NCBI RefSeq assembly: GCF_937910895.1
Contig: NZ_CALEMI010000018.1
Location: 1-63,139, forward strand
From: an uncultured Dokdonia sp.
GTDB lineage: Bacteria; Bacteroidota; Bacteroidia; Flavobacteriales; Flavobacteriaceae
Direction: 5' to 3'
Length of the DNA: 63,139 nucleotides
Below the pieces are notes generated by a model. It saw only the letters and a list, made by a program, of their open reading frames with translations, searched no databases and was not told where the DNA came from. The translations under genes and the position numbers were made by a program. Shown here piece after piece: positions 34,578-43,661 of the stretch. Position 1 is the first letter of the stretch. Each line of letters begins with the position of its first letter.

Positions 34578-35325
34578 AGTTGTTTCTTAATTTGGTTTTA
34601 ATGGCACTTTGATGACTTACAATCGTATTAGGTGGGATAGATTCTGTGATCCAAACATTGGCGCCTATAATACTATTTTCGCCTATCGTAATATCGCCAC
34701 CTAAGATCGTGGCGTTGGCATAAATGGTAACATGATCTTCAATAGTAGGATGCCTTTTTATATTAGCAAGCTCTTTACTCACCTGAACACCACCAAGAGT
34801 AACTCCCTGGTATATGGACACATTATTTTTAATTACTGATGTTTGACCAATGACAATACCTGTTGCATGGTCTATAAAAAAAGACGCTCCTATTTGTGCT
34901 CCTGGATGAATGTCTGTTCCTGTTACGCCGTGTGCATACTCACTCATCATTCGAGGTAAAATTGCTACATTCATGTTTAGTAACACATGACTCATCCTGT
35001 ATATAGCAATCGCATAAAATCCAGGATATGCTAGATATACTTCTTTAATACTTGTTGCCGCTGGATCTTTCTCAAAAGCAGCTTGTGCATCTAGGGCTAG
35101 TTTTTCTTGAATTTCAGGAAATTGTTTTATAAATCCATCCCAAATCTGTTGTGCATTGGTGTGATCTAAGGTCTCTAGAATCTCGATAAATTGTTTTTTG
35201 ATCTTTTGCGATTGTTTACTACCTACATTTGTGATTTCGTAGAGACTATAGAACAATTCTTTTGTGAATTTTTCTACTTCGCATTTAAGTCGTAGTGGCC
35301 AGTTGTGTATCGAGTCCATATTCAA
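34567..35325 (-). CDS. cysE: Serine O-acetyltransferase
   Basis: 252 residues. Makes O-acetylserine for CysM. N-terminal helical region, then a left-handed beta-helix of hexapeptide repeats: GTDIHPGAQIGASFFIDHATGIVIG, IYQGVTLGG, HPTIEDHVTIYANATILGGD. The catalytic His lies in DHATG. Met1 or Met3 may be the start. It sits only about 10 bp after the ferredoxin pseudogene stop, so it may be transcribed with the sulfite reduction genes. Confidence 0.9.
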   Translation of the reverse strand: MNMDSIHNWPLRLKCEVEKFTKELFYSLYEITNVGSKQSQKIKKQFIEILETLDHTNAQQIWDGFIKQFPEIQEKLALDAQAAFEKDPAATSIKEVYLAYPGFYAIAIYRMSHVLLNMNVAILPRMMSEYAHGVTGTDIHPGAQIGASFFIDHATGIVIGQTSVIKNNVSIYQGVTLGGVQVSKELANIKRHPTIEDHVTIYANATILGGDITIGENSIIGANVWITESIPPNTIVSHQSAIKTKLRNNYAS

Positions 35326-35334
35326 ATTCTTGTT

Positions 35335-35662
35335 TTAAACTTCTTGAGCTACTATTAGTTTTAATCCGTTGAGATGTTCTATGATAGGGATCTGACAACT
35401 TAATCTACTATTTTCCTGTACATGAAATGCTTCTGCAAGCATTGCTTCTTCATCATCTTCCATCTCATTCAATGGATGTTTTGATATGATGTAACATTGT
35501 CAGGGAGCACACATTGCCATACCTCCACAAACACCGATGGTACTTTCTGGAGCGAGTTCATACGAACGAACAACTTCCGTTAGATTCATAGCTATATCTG
35601 TAGGCGCTAACACTTTGTGTTGCACTCCTTCTCTATCTGTTATATACAGTTACATCTTCTAT
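35335..35662 (-). pseudogene. Broken 2Fe-2S ferredoxin gene with TGA at a cluster-ligand Cys
   Basis: The translated remnant is a plant-type-fold ferredoxin: TDREGVQHKVLAPTD, VVRSYELAPESTIG, VCGGMAMCAP[TGA]QCYI, EMEDDEEAMLAEAF and SRLSCQ. Three defects are visible. The codon where Met is expected (before EDVTV) is ATA. A loss of two bases (or gain of one) in the TATATA stretch near 35641-35646 shifts the frame between TV and YITD. TGA (35500-35502) replaces the third cluster Cys codon. It sits between cysE and the ferredoxin-NADP reductase gene, where a working copy would carry electrons to sulfite reductase. Confidence 0.85.
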
Positions 35663-35673
35663 ATCTCCAGCGC

Positions 35674-36729
35674 TTAGACGATTGCTCTTACAATAGCTTT
35701 CGGCGCTTCTTTTTTTGTTCCATCAAATCCTTCAACGCCTCCTACCGTGGTATACTTCATTACGTATTTTTTATCCGGAAAAATACGTTTATAAGCGCTT
35801 TGACACATTAAGGTAGCTTCGTGAAAACCACAAAGAATCAATTTTAATTTGCCTGGGTAGGTATTTACATCGCCTATAGCATACACTCCCGGAATATTCG
35901 TTTGATAGTCTAACGTATTATCAACTTTGATAGCATTTTTTTCTATCTCTAATCCCCAGTCTCCTATAGGTCCTAATTTTGGCGAAAGCCCAAACAAAGG
36001 TATGAAATGATCTGTATCTAAAATGAACGGATCTTCTCCTATCTTCTCCACAACGACTCCTGTTACATGAGTATCGCCTAAGATGCCTTTAATTTCTGCA
36101 GGCGTTACCAAATTAATTTTTCCTAAATTTTTTAATTCCTGTACTTTTTCTACAGAATCTAAGGCACCTCTAAACTCAGTACGTCTATGTACTAAGGTTA
36201 CTTCACTTGCAACATTGGACAAGAAAATACTCCAATCTAACGCTGAATCTCCACCTCCTGCAATCACGACTTTTTTATCACGGTATAGTTCTGGATCTTT
36301 AATAATATATTCCACCCCTTTATTTTCAAATTTAGAGAGCTCTTCTAGTAGTGGTTTACGAGGCTCGAAACTCCCGAGGCCGCCAGCAATAGCGACTATA
36401 GGTGCATGATGTTTTGTTCCTTTATTGGTGGTTACGACAAACGTCCCATCTTCTAGTTTTTCTAACGTTTCTGCGCGCTCTCCTAAGGTAAATTGAGGTT
36501 TGAAAGGTTCAATCTGTTTCATGAGATTATCGACCAAATCACCCGCTAACACGTCTGGAAAACCAGGAATATCGTAAATGGGTTTCTTAGGGTAAATCTC
36601 TGCGCACTGACCTCCTGGGATAGGCAATGCATCGATAAGATGGCATTTTAGTTTTAATAATCCTGCTTCAAAAACAGTAAATAATCCTGTAGGCCCTGCG
36701 CCAATTATTAATATATCTGTTGTAATCAT
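35674..36729 (-). CDS. Ferredoxin--NADP+ reductase, thioredoxin-reductase-like
   Basis: 351 residues. FAD/NAD(P) enzyme of the TrxR-like FNR class: IIGAGPTGLFTVFEAG for FAD, PGGQCAEIYPKKPIYDIPG, VIAGGGDSALDW for NADPH, and GVYAIGDVNTYPGKLKLI. No CxxC redox pair is present at the TrxR position, as expected for an FNR. Placed between the ferredoxin remnant and siroheme genes, it should supply electrons for sulfite reductase. Confidence 0.88.
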   Translation of the reverse strand: MITTDILIIGAGPTGLFTVFEAGLLKLKCHLIDALPIPGGQCAEIYPKKPIYDIPGFPDVLAGDLVDNLMKQIEPFKPQFTLGERAETLEKLEDGTFVVTTNKGTKHHAPIVAIAGGLGSFEPRKPLLEELSKFENKGVEYIIKDPELYRDKKVVIAGGGDSALDWSIFLSNVASEVTLVHRRTEFRGALDSVEKVQELKNLGKINLVTPAEIKGILGDTHVTGVVVEKIGEDPFILDTDHFIPLFGLSPKLGPIGDWGLEIEKNAIKVDNTLDYQTNIPGVYAIGDVNTYPGKLKLILCGFHEATLMCQSAYKRIFPDKKYVMKYTTVGGVEGFDGTKKEAPKAIVRAIV

Positions 36730-36734
36730 TTCTT

Positions 36735-37349
36735 TTAAGCTTTTTTTTCTATTAATCCTTTGGTAAACTCATTTAAGGTTTCGACTTTTTCTTCAAAATC
36801 ACCTTTGATGGTTTTCCTGTATTCGTTTAAATTCTGAACCAAATCATCTACTTTATCTGGGATCACCTCTTCAAAAAACTGACGTAGTCGTTTGGCTGTT
36901 GTAGGCGATTGCCCATTGGTAGAAATCGCTATTTTCACATGTCCTTTCGTCACAATACCTCCCATATAAAAATCACAATACGGAGGGTTGTCTGCTACAT
37001 TCACCAATTTATCTTTCTTTCGGCAATGCGTATACACTTTGATATTCACTTCTGGCACATCTGTCGTTGCAATGACTATATGTTTCCCTTTCAGAAGTTT
37101 CTTTTTATAAACGCCGTCTAGCATCGTTACCCGATACTTTCTTGCCAGTTTTATGGTCTCCTCACGATACATGGGTGAGATCATCGTCACTTTTGCATCT
37201 GGGCTGGATTTGAGCAAAAATCGTAGTTTTTCTTCGGCAACATTGCCTCCACCAACGATCAGCACATAAAGATTACGTACTTTTAAAAAGACAGGATATA
37301 AAGTATTGCGTTGATCGCCAACGAGCGTATGGTGTTGATCCCTATGCAT
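36735..37349 (-). CDS. Precorrin-2 dehydrogenase / sirohydrochlorin ferrochelatase
   Basis: 204 residues equivalent to the N-terminal half of CysG or yeast Met8. VGGGNVAEEKLRFLL forms the NAD site, and NPPYCDFYMGGIVTKGHVKIAISTNGQSP holds the catalytic region; the C-terminus is helical. It converts precorrin-2 to siroheme for the neighbouring sulfite reductase. It overlaps cobA by eight bases. Confidence 0.88.
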   Translation of the reverse strand: MHRDQHHTLVGDQRNTLYPVFLKVRNLYVLIVGGGNVAEEKLRFLLKSSPDAKVTMISPMYREETIKLARKYRVTMLDGVYKKKLLKGKHIVIATTDVPEVNIKVYTHCRKKDKLVNVADNPPYCDFYMGGIVTKGHVKIAISTNGQSPTTAKRLRQFFEEVIPDKVDDLVQNLNEYRKTIKGDFEEKVETLNEFTKGLIEKKA

Positions 37350-38124
37350 ATCTTAATGGGGTTTGATGATATCCTTTTTCTTCAATAGAAGCTACGGTTT
37401 CAGAGAGGATACTTCTATCTTCTACTACGTTCCCAATGACGATAATCGCTGGGGAGGAGAGTTGTTTTTCCTGCACTACTTTTTCAATGGTTTCAATAGT
37501 TCCAAAGCCTGTTTTCTCATCATTTCGTGTTCCGTTTTGGATGATGGCTACGGGTGATTTTTCTTTACCCGCTTTCGCGAAAGCGGAAACAATCTCACTC
37601 AATTTACTCATTCCCATCAGGATCGCAACGGTCGCATTAGATTGCGCTGCCAAGGCAATATCTGTAGATAGTCGGTGTGCTTTTGTGGTTCCTGTAATGA
37701 CCCAAAAACTCTCCGCACTTCCGCGCTTAGTCAACGGAATTCCTTGATACGCCGGCACTGCCAACGCCGATGAAATGCCAGGTACCATGGCTGTTTCTAT
37801 ATGATATGCACGCACATAATCCAACTCTTCAGAACCCCTTCCAAAAATAAACGGATCACCGCCTTTTAAACGTACCACATGACCATGACTCAAAGCTCGA
37901 CCTACAATTAAGTCGTTAATTTGCTCTTGCTGATAGCTATAACAGCCTTTACGCTTACCTACAAAGATCTTTTCGGCATTAGGAGCATAATCTAATAAGA
38001 CTGGATTTACCAAGGCATCGTATAACACGACATCTGCTGAAGCTAATGCTTTAATGGCTTTGATGGTGATCAAATCAGGGTCTCCTGGACCTGCGCCTAC
38101 TACGGTTAATTTTGCTGTTTTCAT
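37342..38124 (-). CDS. cobA: Uroporphyrinogen-III C-methyltransferase
   Basis: 260 residues. Makes precorrin-2 from uroporphyrinogen III with two SAM. Signature TVVGAGPGDPDLITIKA at the N-terminus, LVNPVLLDYAPNAEKIFVGKR, VRLKGGDPFIFGRGSEE and GISSALAVPAYQGIPLTKRG. A dispersed palindrome is translated as AFAKA at about residue 180. Coupled with the downstream siroheme gene. Confidence 0.92.
   Translation of the reverse strand: MKTAKLTVVGAGPGDPDLITIKAIKALASADVVLYDALVNPVLLDYAPNAEKIFVGKRKGCYSYQQEQINDLIVGRALSHGHVVRLKGGDPFIFGRGSEELDYVRAYHIETAMVPGISSALAVPAYQGIPLTKRGSAESFWVITGTTKAHRLSTDIALAAQSNATVAILMGMSKLSEIVSAFAKAGKEKSPVAIIQNGTRNDEKTGFGTIETIEKVVQEKQLSSPAIIVIGNVVEDRSILSETVASIEEKGYHQTPLRYA
37571..37584. 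repeat. Dispersed palindrome inside cobA
   Basis: Translated as AFAKA in a predicted surface helix region of CobA. Confidence 0.9.
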
Positions 38125-38141
38125 CTGTTCGTTTCATCCTT

Positions 38142-40232
38142 TTAGGACACCAATTCTGCAACTCGATAGGCTCTTACTTTTTGCAGAAATTGTGTTGCGT
38201 TTTTAATATAACTAGTGGCAAACTCCTTACTTGGAGCATATTCTTGTATCTGATATATTAAATCGTGAAACGAAGTTCCTAGGGGGATTTTATCAGTAAT
38301 CACATACAGTTCATCAAATTGTTTTACAATACCTGCTTGTGTGTTGGTACGCTCTCCATCTGAAATGAGAATTGCTTTTGAGGCATTTATCAACGAGCTA
38401 TATGCATAGTAAATCGCATTGGAATACACAGCATCTTTTAGGGATTGTCTTGCGTTTTCAATTTTCTCTTCACATTCTAAAAAGAGGGTTTCTATCAAAT
38501 CAATTACCACACCTGCACATTCTCCTACGCCTATTGCTTTTACATATTTCTCTTCTTCTCCCCAATCTATAAAGTCTTCTTGTGTGAGATTATCAATATT
38601 AGAAAGATCGGTTAAAAGCTGGTAGAAATACTTTTCGCCTTGAGCGGCATAATATTCCTGAAATGTTTTTTCGTCGGCATTTGCTTCAAAATCATTAAGG
38701 ATTCTTCGTAAGGCTTCGGGACCTCTTCTACTTGGAATTTTTACGACTTTATCAGCAAAAACGCCTTGTCCATTCCCATTGTTTCCACCACCTAAAAGTA
38801 CTTGTAAAGCTGGAGCAGTTAGCTTATCCTTGGTGCGAACAGACATTCCTTGAAAACCAATATTTGCCATATTGTGTTGTCCACACGCATTCATACAGCC
38901 ACTTATTTTAATCACCAGATCTTTATTTTCTAGGTAGTGTGGGTATTCTGTTTTGAGGACACGCTCTAACTCTTCAGCAATCCCGGTACTACTTGCAATC
39001 CCTAAGTTGCACGTATCTGTACCGGGACATGCTGTAATATCCACTGCTTTATTGTACCCCGTTTCTGCAAATCCAAGTTTCTTCAATTCTTGATAGAAAA
39101 ATGGAATCAAATCTTCCTTTACATACGGAATCACTATGTTTTGACGTAGCGTCAATCGAAGTTCACTCGCAGCATATTGTTGTACAAGGTCTGCGAGGAG
39201 TCGTGCTTTATCCGTATAAAAATCACCTAGTAACACTTTGATTCCTATGGCTACATATCCTTCTTGCTTTTGAGGAATGACATTAGTAGATTTCCAAAGA
39301 TTGAATGACTTTTGATCTTCTATGTGTACTTCAGGAATCGCGGTTACTTCTGCTGGAATCGTAGCAGAATATGTTTCAAAATCAATAGGCACGGTATGTT
39401 GTGAGAGCGCTTTCTGCTCTGCATCTATGAGTTCTTTAAAAGCATCGAGTCCGACGTCTTTGAGTAAGAATTTTAAACGTGCTTTTGCTCTACTTCTACG
39501 TTCGCCGTAGCGATCAAAGACACGAATCACACCTTCCATCATCGGAATGATCTTATCTGATGGTAAGAAATCATAAAGTACATCGGCATGTCTAGGCTGT
39601 GATCCTAATCCTCCTGCGAGCATCACTTTAAAACCTCGAATGTTATTTTCTATTTTGGCGATAAATCCTAGATCGTGCATATAGGACAGTCCCGTATCAC
39701 GATCTGACGAAGAAAATGAGACTTTAAACTTACGTCCTAATTCTTGACCAATAGGATTTCTTAGGAAGAATTTAAACACTGCATCTGCATACGGAGATAC
39801 ATCAAAAGGCTCTTCTGGATCAATGCCCGCGAGTTCAGAAGCGGTGACATTACGTACTGTGTTGCCACAGGCTTCTCGTAAGGTAATATCATCCTTTTCT
39901 AATTGTGTCCATAATTCTGGCGTACGATCCAGATCTACATAATGAATCTGAATATCTTGACGTGTAGTGATATGCAAGCGCCCTCTAGAATATTCATCAG
40001 ACACCTCACTTATTCTGTGTAATTGTGCACTTGAGACTTTACCATACGGAAGTTTAATACGGATCATTTGCACACCTGGTTGACGCTGTCCATACACACC
40101 TCTCGCCAGACGAAGACTTCTAAAACGCTCTTCGTCCAACTTCCCTTTATGAAAAAGTTCAATCTTATCGGCAAGTTCGATAATGTCTTTTTCTACTATT
40201 GGGTTTTCTATTTCTGTTCTAAAACTTTGCAT
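38142..40232 (-). CDS. sir: Ferredoxin-dependent sulfite/nitrite reductase with C-terminal HEPN domain
   Basis: 696 residues. Reduces sulfite to sulfide using siroheme and a 4Fe-4S cluster. Cluster ligands are C402, C408, C446 and C450 in TACPGTDTCNLG and KISGCMNACGQH. Arg/Lys substrate residues lie in GRLHITTRQDIQ. The ordinary reductase ends near residue 560. The last 120 residues form a helical HEPN-like domain (ARQSLKDAVYSNAIYYAYSSLINASKA), a fusion that I recall in other Bacteroidota and whose purpose is unknown. With cobA, siroheme and FNR genes downstream it forms the sulfite half of the assimilation operon. Confidence 0.9.
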   Translation of the reverse strand: MQSFRTEIENPIVEKDIIELADKIELFHKGKLDEERFRSLRLARGVYGQRQPGVQMIRIKLPYGKVSSAQLHRISEVSDEYSRGRLHITTRQDIQIHYVDLDRTPELWTQLEKDDITLREACGNTVRNVTASELAGIDPEEPFDVSPYADAVFKFFLRNPIGQELGRKFKVSFSSSDRDTGLSYMHDLGFIAKIENNIRGFKVMLAGGLGSQPRHADVLYDFLPSDKIIPMMEGVIRVFDRYGERRSRAKARLKFLLKDVGLDAFKELIDAEQKALSQHTVPIDFETYSATIPAEVTAIPEVHIEDQKSFNLWKSTNVIPQKQEGYVAIGIKVLLGDFYTDKARLLADLVQQYAASELRLTLRQNIVIPYVKEDLIPFFYQELKKLGFAETGYNKAVDITACPGTDTCNLGIASSTGIAEELERVLKTEYPHYLENKDLVIKISGCMNACGQHNMANIGFQGMSVRTKDKLTAPALQVLLGGGNNGNGQGVFADKVVKIPSRRGPEALRRILNDFEANADEKTFQEYYAAQGEKYFYQLLTDLSNIDNLTQEDFIDWGEEEKYVKAIGVGECAGVVIDLIETLFLECEEKIENARQSLKDAVYSNAIYYAYSSLINASKAILISDGERTNTQAGIVKQFDELYVITDKIPLGTSFHDLIYQIQEYAPSKEFATSYIKNATQFLQKVRAYRVAELVS

Positions 40233-40311
40233 TCTTTTTCTTTTTTAAAGCGTTTTCTTTCCCAAAAACTGTAATACTTTTCATAGCATTTCAAAGCACT
40301 TACATATCATT

Positions 40312-41559
40312 TTATGCTACAAACCCCACCCCTGCGGTGGTATTTGTATGCGCATCAATCAGTATAAAAGATCCCGAAATCTTATTCTGCATATAAGAAT
40401 CGTAGGCTAGAGGTCGACTCGTGAGAATATGTACATTCCCTACTTCGTTTAATTTTAAGGAATTTACAGTGGTATCTTCTCCAGAAAAATCGGTGTGAAT
40501 CACCCCTGATATTTCTTTTATTTTAACTAAAATTCGATTGCTCCCACTTTGTAAAAAATATTGAGTGCCTGTCTGTAATTCTTTGGTATCCATCCAGCAT
40601 ATTTTTGCCTGTAATTGTTTCCCTATATTGGGTTTTTCTGTATTCTTCACAATCATATCCCCTCTATTGATATTCAAATCATCTTTAAGGGTAATGGTAC
40701 ACGAACTTCCCCTTCCAGCTTTTTCAAATTTTTGATCAAAAAAGTAAATTTCCTTGATACGAGACGTTGTTAATGAAGGTAAAATGGTCACTTCATCTCC
40801 TACGGCAAGGTCATCTCCATATACCTTTCCCGCATATCCTCTAAAATCATGAAAGTCGGCTTGTTTAGGTCGGATGACCATCTGTACAGGAAAACGCATT
40901 TGAGATTGCTCGTATACATCTTGCGCTTCGAGTCCTTCTAGATGATCAAGAAGTGTGTTTCCTTTATACCAAGTAGTGTTTTCAGAAGAAATGACTACGT
41001 TATCACCTAATAATGCACTCACAGGAATGAAGGTGATATTTTGTTCTTTGTATCCACTTTTATCAATCATCTTCTGAAAATCTGCTTTGATCTCTTCATA
41101 TACAGATTCTGAAAAATCGACTAAATCCATTTTGTTAATCGCAACAATAATATCCTTTACACGCAACAGATTATTAATAAAAAAGTGACGATGAGTTTGC
41201 TCTATCACTCCTTTACGTGCATCTACCAAAATGATAGACGCCTGCGATGTAGAAGCGCCTGTCACCATATTACGTGTATACTCAATATGCCCTGGTGTAT
41301 CTGCTACGATATAACTCTTTGTTTTTGACGAAAAATAGATATGTGCAACATCAATCGTAATGCCTTGCTCCCGCTCTGCAATAAGCCCATCGGTGGCAAG
41401 TGAAAAATCTAAATAGTCAAATCCATTTGCTTTACTCTTTGCTTCGATCGCTGCTAATTTATCAGTTGTTAATGATTGTGTGTCGTATAGAATACGCCCT
41501 ATCAAGGTACTTTTCCCATCATCTACGCTTCCTGCTGTTGCTATTTTTAATACTTCCAT
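40312..41559 (-). CDS. cysN: Sulfate adenylyltransferase subunit 1 (GTPase)
   Basis: 415 residues. Regulatory GTPase of ATP sulfurylase. G1 GSVDDGKSTLIGR, G3 DTPGHIEY, G4 NKMD, then EF-Tu-like beta-barrels. No fused CysC kinase domain follows, and no cysC gene is in the window. It pairs with CysD, 88 bp upstream across a palindrome. Confidence 0.93.
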   Translation of the reverse strand: MEVLKIATAGSVDDGKSTLIGRILYDTQSLTTDKLAAIEAKSKANGFDYLDFSLATDGLIAEREQGITIDVAHIYFSSKTKSYIVADTPGHIEYTRNMVTGASTSQASIILVDARKGVIEQTHRHFFINNLLRVKDIIVAINKMDLVDFSESVYEEIKADFQKMIDKSGYKEQNITFIPVSALLGDNVVISSENTTWYKGNTLLDHLEGLEAQDVYEQSQMRFPVQMVIRPKQADFHDFRGYAGKVYGDDLAVGDEVTILPSLTTSRIKEIYFFDQKFEKAGRGSSCTITLKDDLNINRGDMIVKNTEKPNIGKQLQAKICWMDTKELQTGTQYFLQSGSNRILVKIKEISGVIHTDFSGEDTTVNSLKLNEVGNVHILTSRPLAYDSYMQNKISGSFILIDAHTNTTAGVGFVA

Positions 41560-41624
41560 GATATCTATATATAATGACCTTCTTCTTTTTAATCTGTTTG
41601 TCCTGTTTTCAAAAATCCTTTTTA

Positions 41625-41640
41625 CGCTTTCGCGAAAGCG
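41625..41640. repeat. Dispersed palindrome between cysD and cysN
   Basis: Perfect 16-bp copy six bases after the cysD stop, in the widest gap of the operon. Confidence 0.9.
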
Positions 41641-41646
41641 TACTCT

Positions 41647-42609
41647 TTAAAAATATCCTTGTTGCTTTCGTTTTTCCATGGCGGCTTCAGATCGTTTATC
41701 GTCGATTCTTGCGCCTCTTTCTGAAATGGTGGATACTCTTATTTCTTGTACCACTTTCTCTAAAGTTGCTGCATCAGAAAGTACCGCTGCCGTACAGGAC
41801 ATGTCTCCTACGGTTCTGAAACGCACCAAGCGCTCTTCAACAACCTCATCCTCTTCTCTATATACGGCTTTATCTGCCGACCAGATCATACCGTCTCTTA
41901 CAAATGTCTTGCGTGTATGCGCAAAATAGATGGAAGGAATCTCTATTTTTTCTTTGGCGATATAACTCCAAACATCCAATTCTGTCCAGTTGCTTATTGG
42001 AAATACCCGTACATTCTGACCGAGACTTATTTTTCCATTAAGGTGATCAAAAAGTTCTGGACGTTGATTTTTCTCATCCCATTGTCCAAAGTCATCGCGT
42101 ACAGAAAAAATACGTTCTTTGGCTCTTGCTTTTTCTTCATCTCTACGAGCGCCTCCAATCGCAGCATCAAACTTAAATTCGTCTAACGCATCTAAAAGCG
42201 TTGTCGTTTGTAAACTATTACGGCTAGCATATTTTCCTTTTTCTTCAATCACTTTTCCTTGATCTATCGAATCTTGTACGTAGCGTATAATCAATTCTAC
42301 ACCCAACTCTTTTACGAGTTTATCTCTAAAAGCAATCGTTTCTGGAAAGTTATGTCCCGTATCTATATGTAATAAAGGAAATGGGATTTTTGCTGGATAA
42401 AATGCCTTTTGCGCAAGTCGAACTAAAGTAATTGAATCCTTTCCTCCAGAAAAAAGCAGTACAGGTTTTTCAAACTGCGCAACCACTTCTCTAAATATAT
42501 AAATAGCTTCACTCTCCAAGGGATTGATTGCAAGTGTTGCCGTATTGTTCTCTGTTTCTATAGCTTCCAAAGTATCTACTGTCTTTATGTCTTTTGTTCC
42601 TATTTCCAT
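41647..42609 (-). CDS. cysD: Sulfate adenylyltransferase subunit 2
   Basis: 320 residues from the Met beginning MEIGTKDIK; the longer frame would run 68 bp into cysH and lacks conservation. PP-loop ATP pyrophosphatase with LFSGGKDSITLVRLA, HIDTGHNFPET and GGARRDEEKARAKERIFS. Catalyses APS formation with CysN. Thirteen bases separate it from cysH. Confidence 0.92.
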   Translation of the reverse strand: MEIGTKDIKTVDTLEAIETENNTATLAINPLESEAIYIFREVVAQFEKPVLLFSGGKDSITLVRLAQKAFYPAKIPFPLLHIDTGHNFPETIAFRDKLVKELGVELIIRYVQDSIDQGKVIEEKGKYASRNSLQTTTLLDALDEFKFDAAIGGARRDEEKARAKERIFSVRDDFGQWDEKNQRPELFDHLNGKISLGQNVRVFPISNWTELDVWSYIAKEKIEIPSIYFAHTRKTFVRDGMIWSADKAVYREEDEVVEERLVRFRTVGDMSCTAAVLSDAATLEKVVQEIRVSTISERGARIDDKRSEAAMEKRKQQGYF

Positions 42610-42622
42610 GTCTGTCTTACGC

Positions 42623-43246
42623 TTAATTACTGTGCAATCCACACTCGCGATGTTCCAGCACTTTTGTTGGATCAAAATAATCAAACTCATTAGGTAAGGC
42701 GTTTTCTTCTAGATATACATCAAGTTCTGTATCGCTGTAATAATAAAACGGACTTACTTTAAGCATACCATTTTTATCTTGACTTAGAATGTCTAATGTA
42801 TTTCTAAGTGCTGTTTGTCCTTTTCTTAAATTGGTAAACCATACATCAGGTTGTAATTTGCCCATCGCTCTTTTAAAAGGTTCTAGCTTTACTTGTTCTG
42901 TAAAAAGAGTATGCTTAGGATCATCTATGTCTGGAATCCCTATGGTTACAGCGCGATGTGCTACGGTTTGTTTGGGGACGTAAAGATGTACGTTGAGTTG
43001 TAATTTTTCTATGAGATTTTCAGCATGCGCATAGGTAGCGGGCGTATTATACCCAGAATCACACCATACGACAGGAATTTTAGGGCTCGCATTGACACAC
43101 GCAAATAAGATGGCGGCCTCATAAGGTCTAAAATTGGTGGTCACAATAGGATTTTTACCATAGGCAACTGCCCATTTGCAAATTTCCAACGGCGTCTTTT
43201 GTCTTAATTCTTTATTTATTTTCAGTAGTTCTTCTGTTGTTATCAT
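42623..43246 (-). CDS. cysH: Phosphoadenylyl-sulfate reductase family protein
   Basis: 207 residues. Thiol-dependent reductase releasing sulfite. The catalytic Cys is in the C-terminal RECGLHSN. It lacks the two CC pairs that hold a 4Fe-4S cluster in APS reductases, so by motif it is of the PAPS type, although no APS kinase is encoded nearby. First enzyme gene after the DUF2061 gene in the operon. Confidence 0.88.
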   Translation of the reverse strand: MITTEELLKINKELRQKTPLEICKWAVAYGKNPIVTTNFRPYEAAILFACVNASPKIPVVWCDSGYNTPATYAHAENLIEKLQLNVHLYVPKQTVAHRAVTIGIPDIDDPKHTLFTEQVKLEPFKRAMGKLQPDVWFTNLRKGQTALRNTLDILSQDKNGMLKVSPFYYYSDTELDVYLEENALPNEFDYFDPTKVLEHRECGLHSN

Positions 43247-43272
43247 TTTTCTATGTTTCTAGGTATGCACTA

Positions 43273-43539
43273 TTATTTACCCCATTTCACAAGATTCCAA
43301 ATCCGTTCATGAAAAAAGTATAAAATCATTTTTGTGACAAAATCAATCGACGCGATAGATGTGGCTATTCCTAATTCTCCCGTCAGGATATACGAAATGA
43401 TAAGGGTATCCAATGTGCCAATAAATCGCCAACTCAATGCTTTTACAACACTGCGAATTGGTTTTTCTGAGGATTTCACTTCTTTATAAGAAGGCTCTTT
43501 TACTTTATTTTTTGTAAGAATGAATTGGTCTAAAATCAT
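43273..43539 (-). CDS. DUF2061 small membrane protein
   Basis: 88 residues. The DUF2061 signature is present: RSVVKALSWRFIGTLDTLIISYILTG and VTKMILYFFHERIW, with two membrane helices. In Bacteroidota it often leads the cys operon. Function unknown; a link to sulfate or sulfite transport is only positional. First gene of the run, controlled from 43559-43601. Confidence 0.82.
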   Translation of the reverse strand: MILDQFILTKNKVKEPSYKEVKSSEKPIRSVVKALSWRFIGTLDTLIISYILTGELGIATSIASIDFVTKMILYFFHERIWNLVKWGK

Positions 43540-43558
43540 AATTAAAATTTAAAATACC

Positions 43559-43576
43559 TAATATCCTATAGGATTA
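43559..43576. promoter_or_regulatory. Candidate operator palindrome in the cys operon leader
   Basis: Contains ATCCTATAGGAT, a perfect 12-bp palindrome, and a further CTAGGAT half site just upstream on the minus strand. It lies downstream of the predicted transcription start, a roadblock position. The CCTATAGG/CTAGGA type resembles sites of Rrf2 (CymR/IscR) regulators; the regulator is not in the window. Confidence 0.5.
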
Positions 43577-43593
43577 CTAGGATAATAGAATAA

Positions 43594-43601
43594 CAAAGTT
43601 A
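43594..43601 (-). promoter_or_regulatory. -7 promoter element of the cys operon
   Basis: TAACTTTG on the minus strand, a perfect match, 55 bp ahead of the DUF2061 start. Confidence 0.55.
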
Positions 43602-43661
43602 AAATTTAAAGTCACATAGCATCCTAAAAATTTAATTTTTTTATGTTAAAGTTTAAAAAAC

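Noticed and set aside
35490-35510. Selenocysteine codon in the ferredoxin
   Set aside because: TGA replaces a ligand Cys, but the same gene also lacks a start codon and has a frameshift. The DNA after TGA gives only a bulged CAATGTT/AACAT hairpin, so a pseudogene is simpler.
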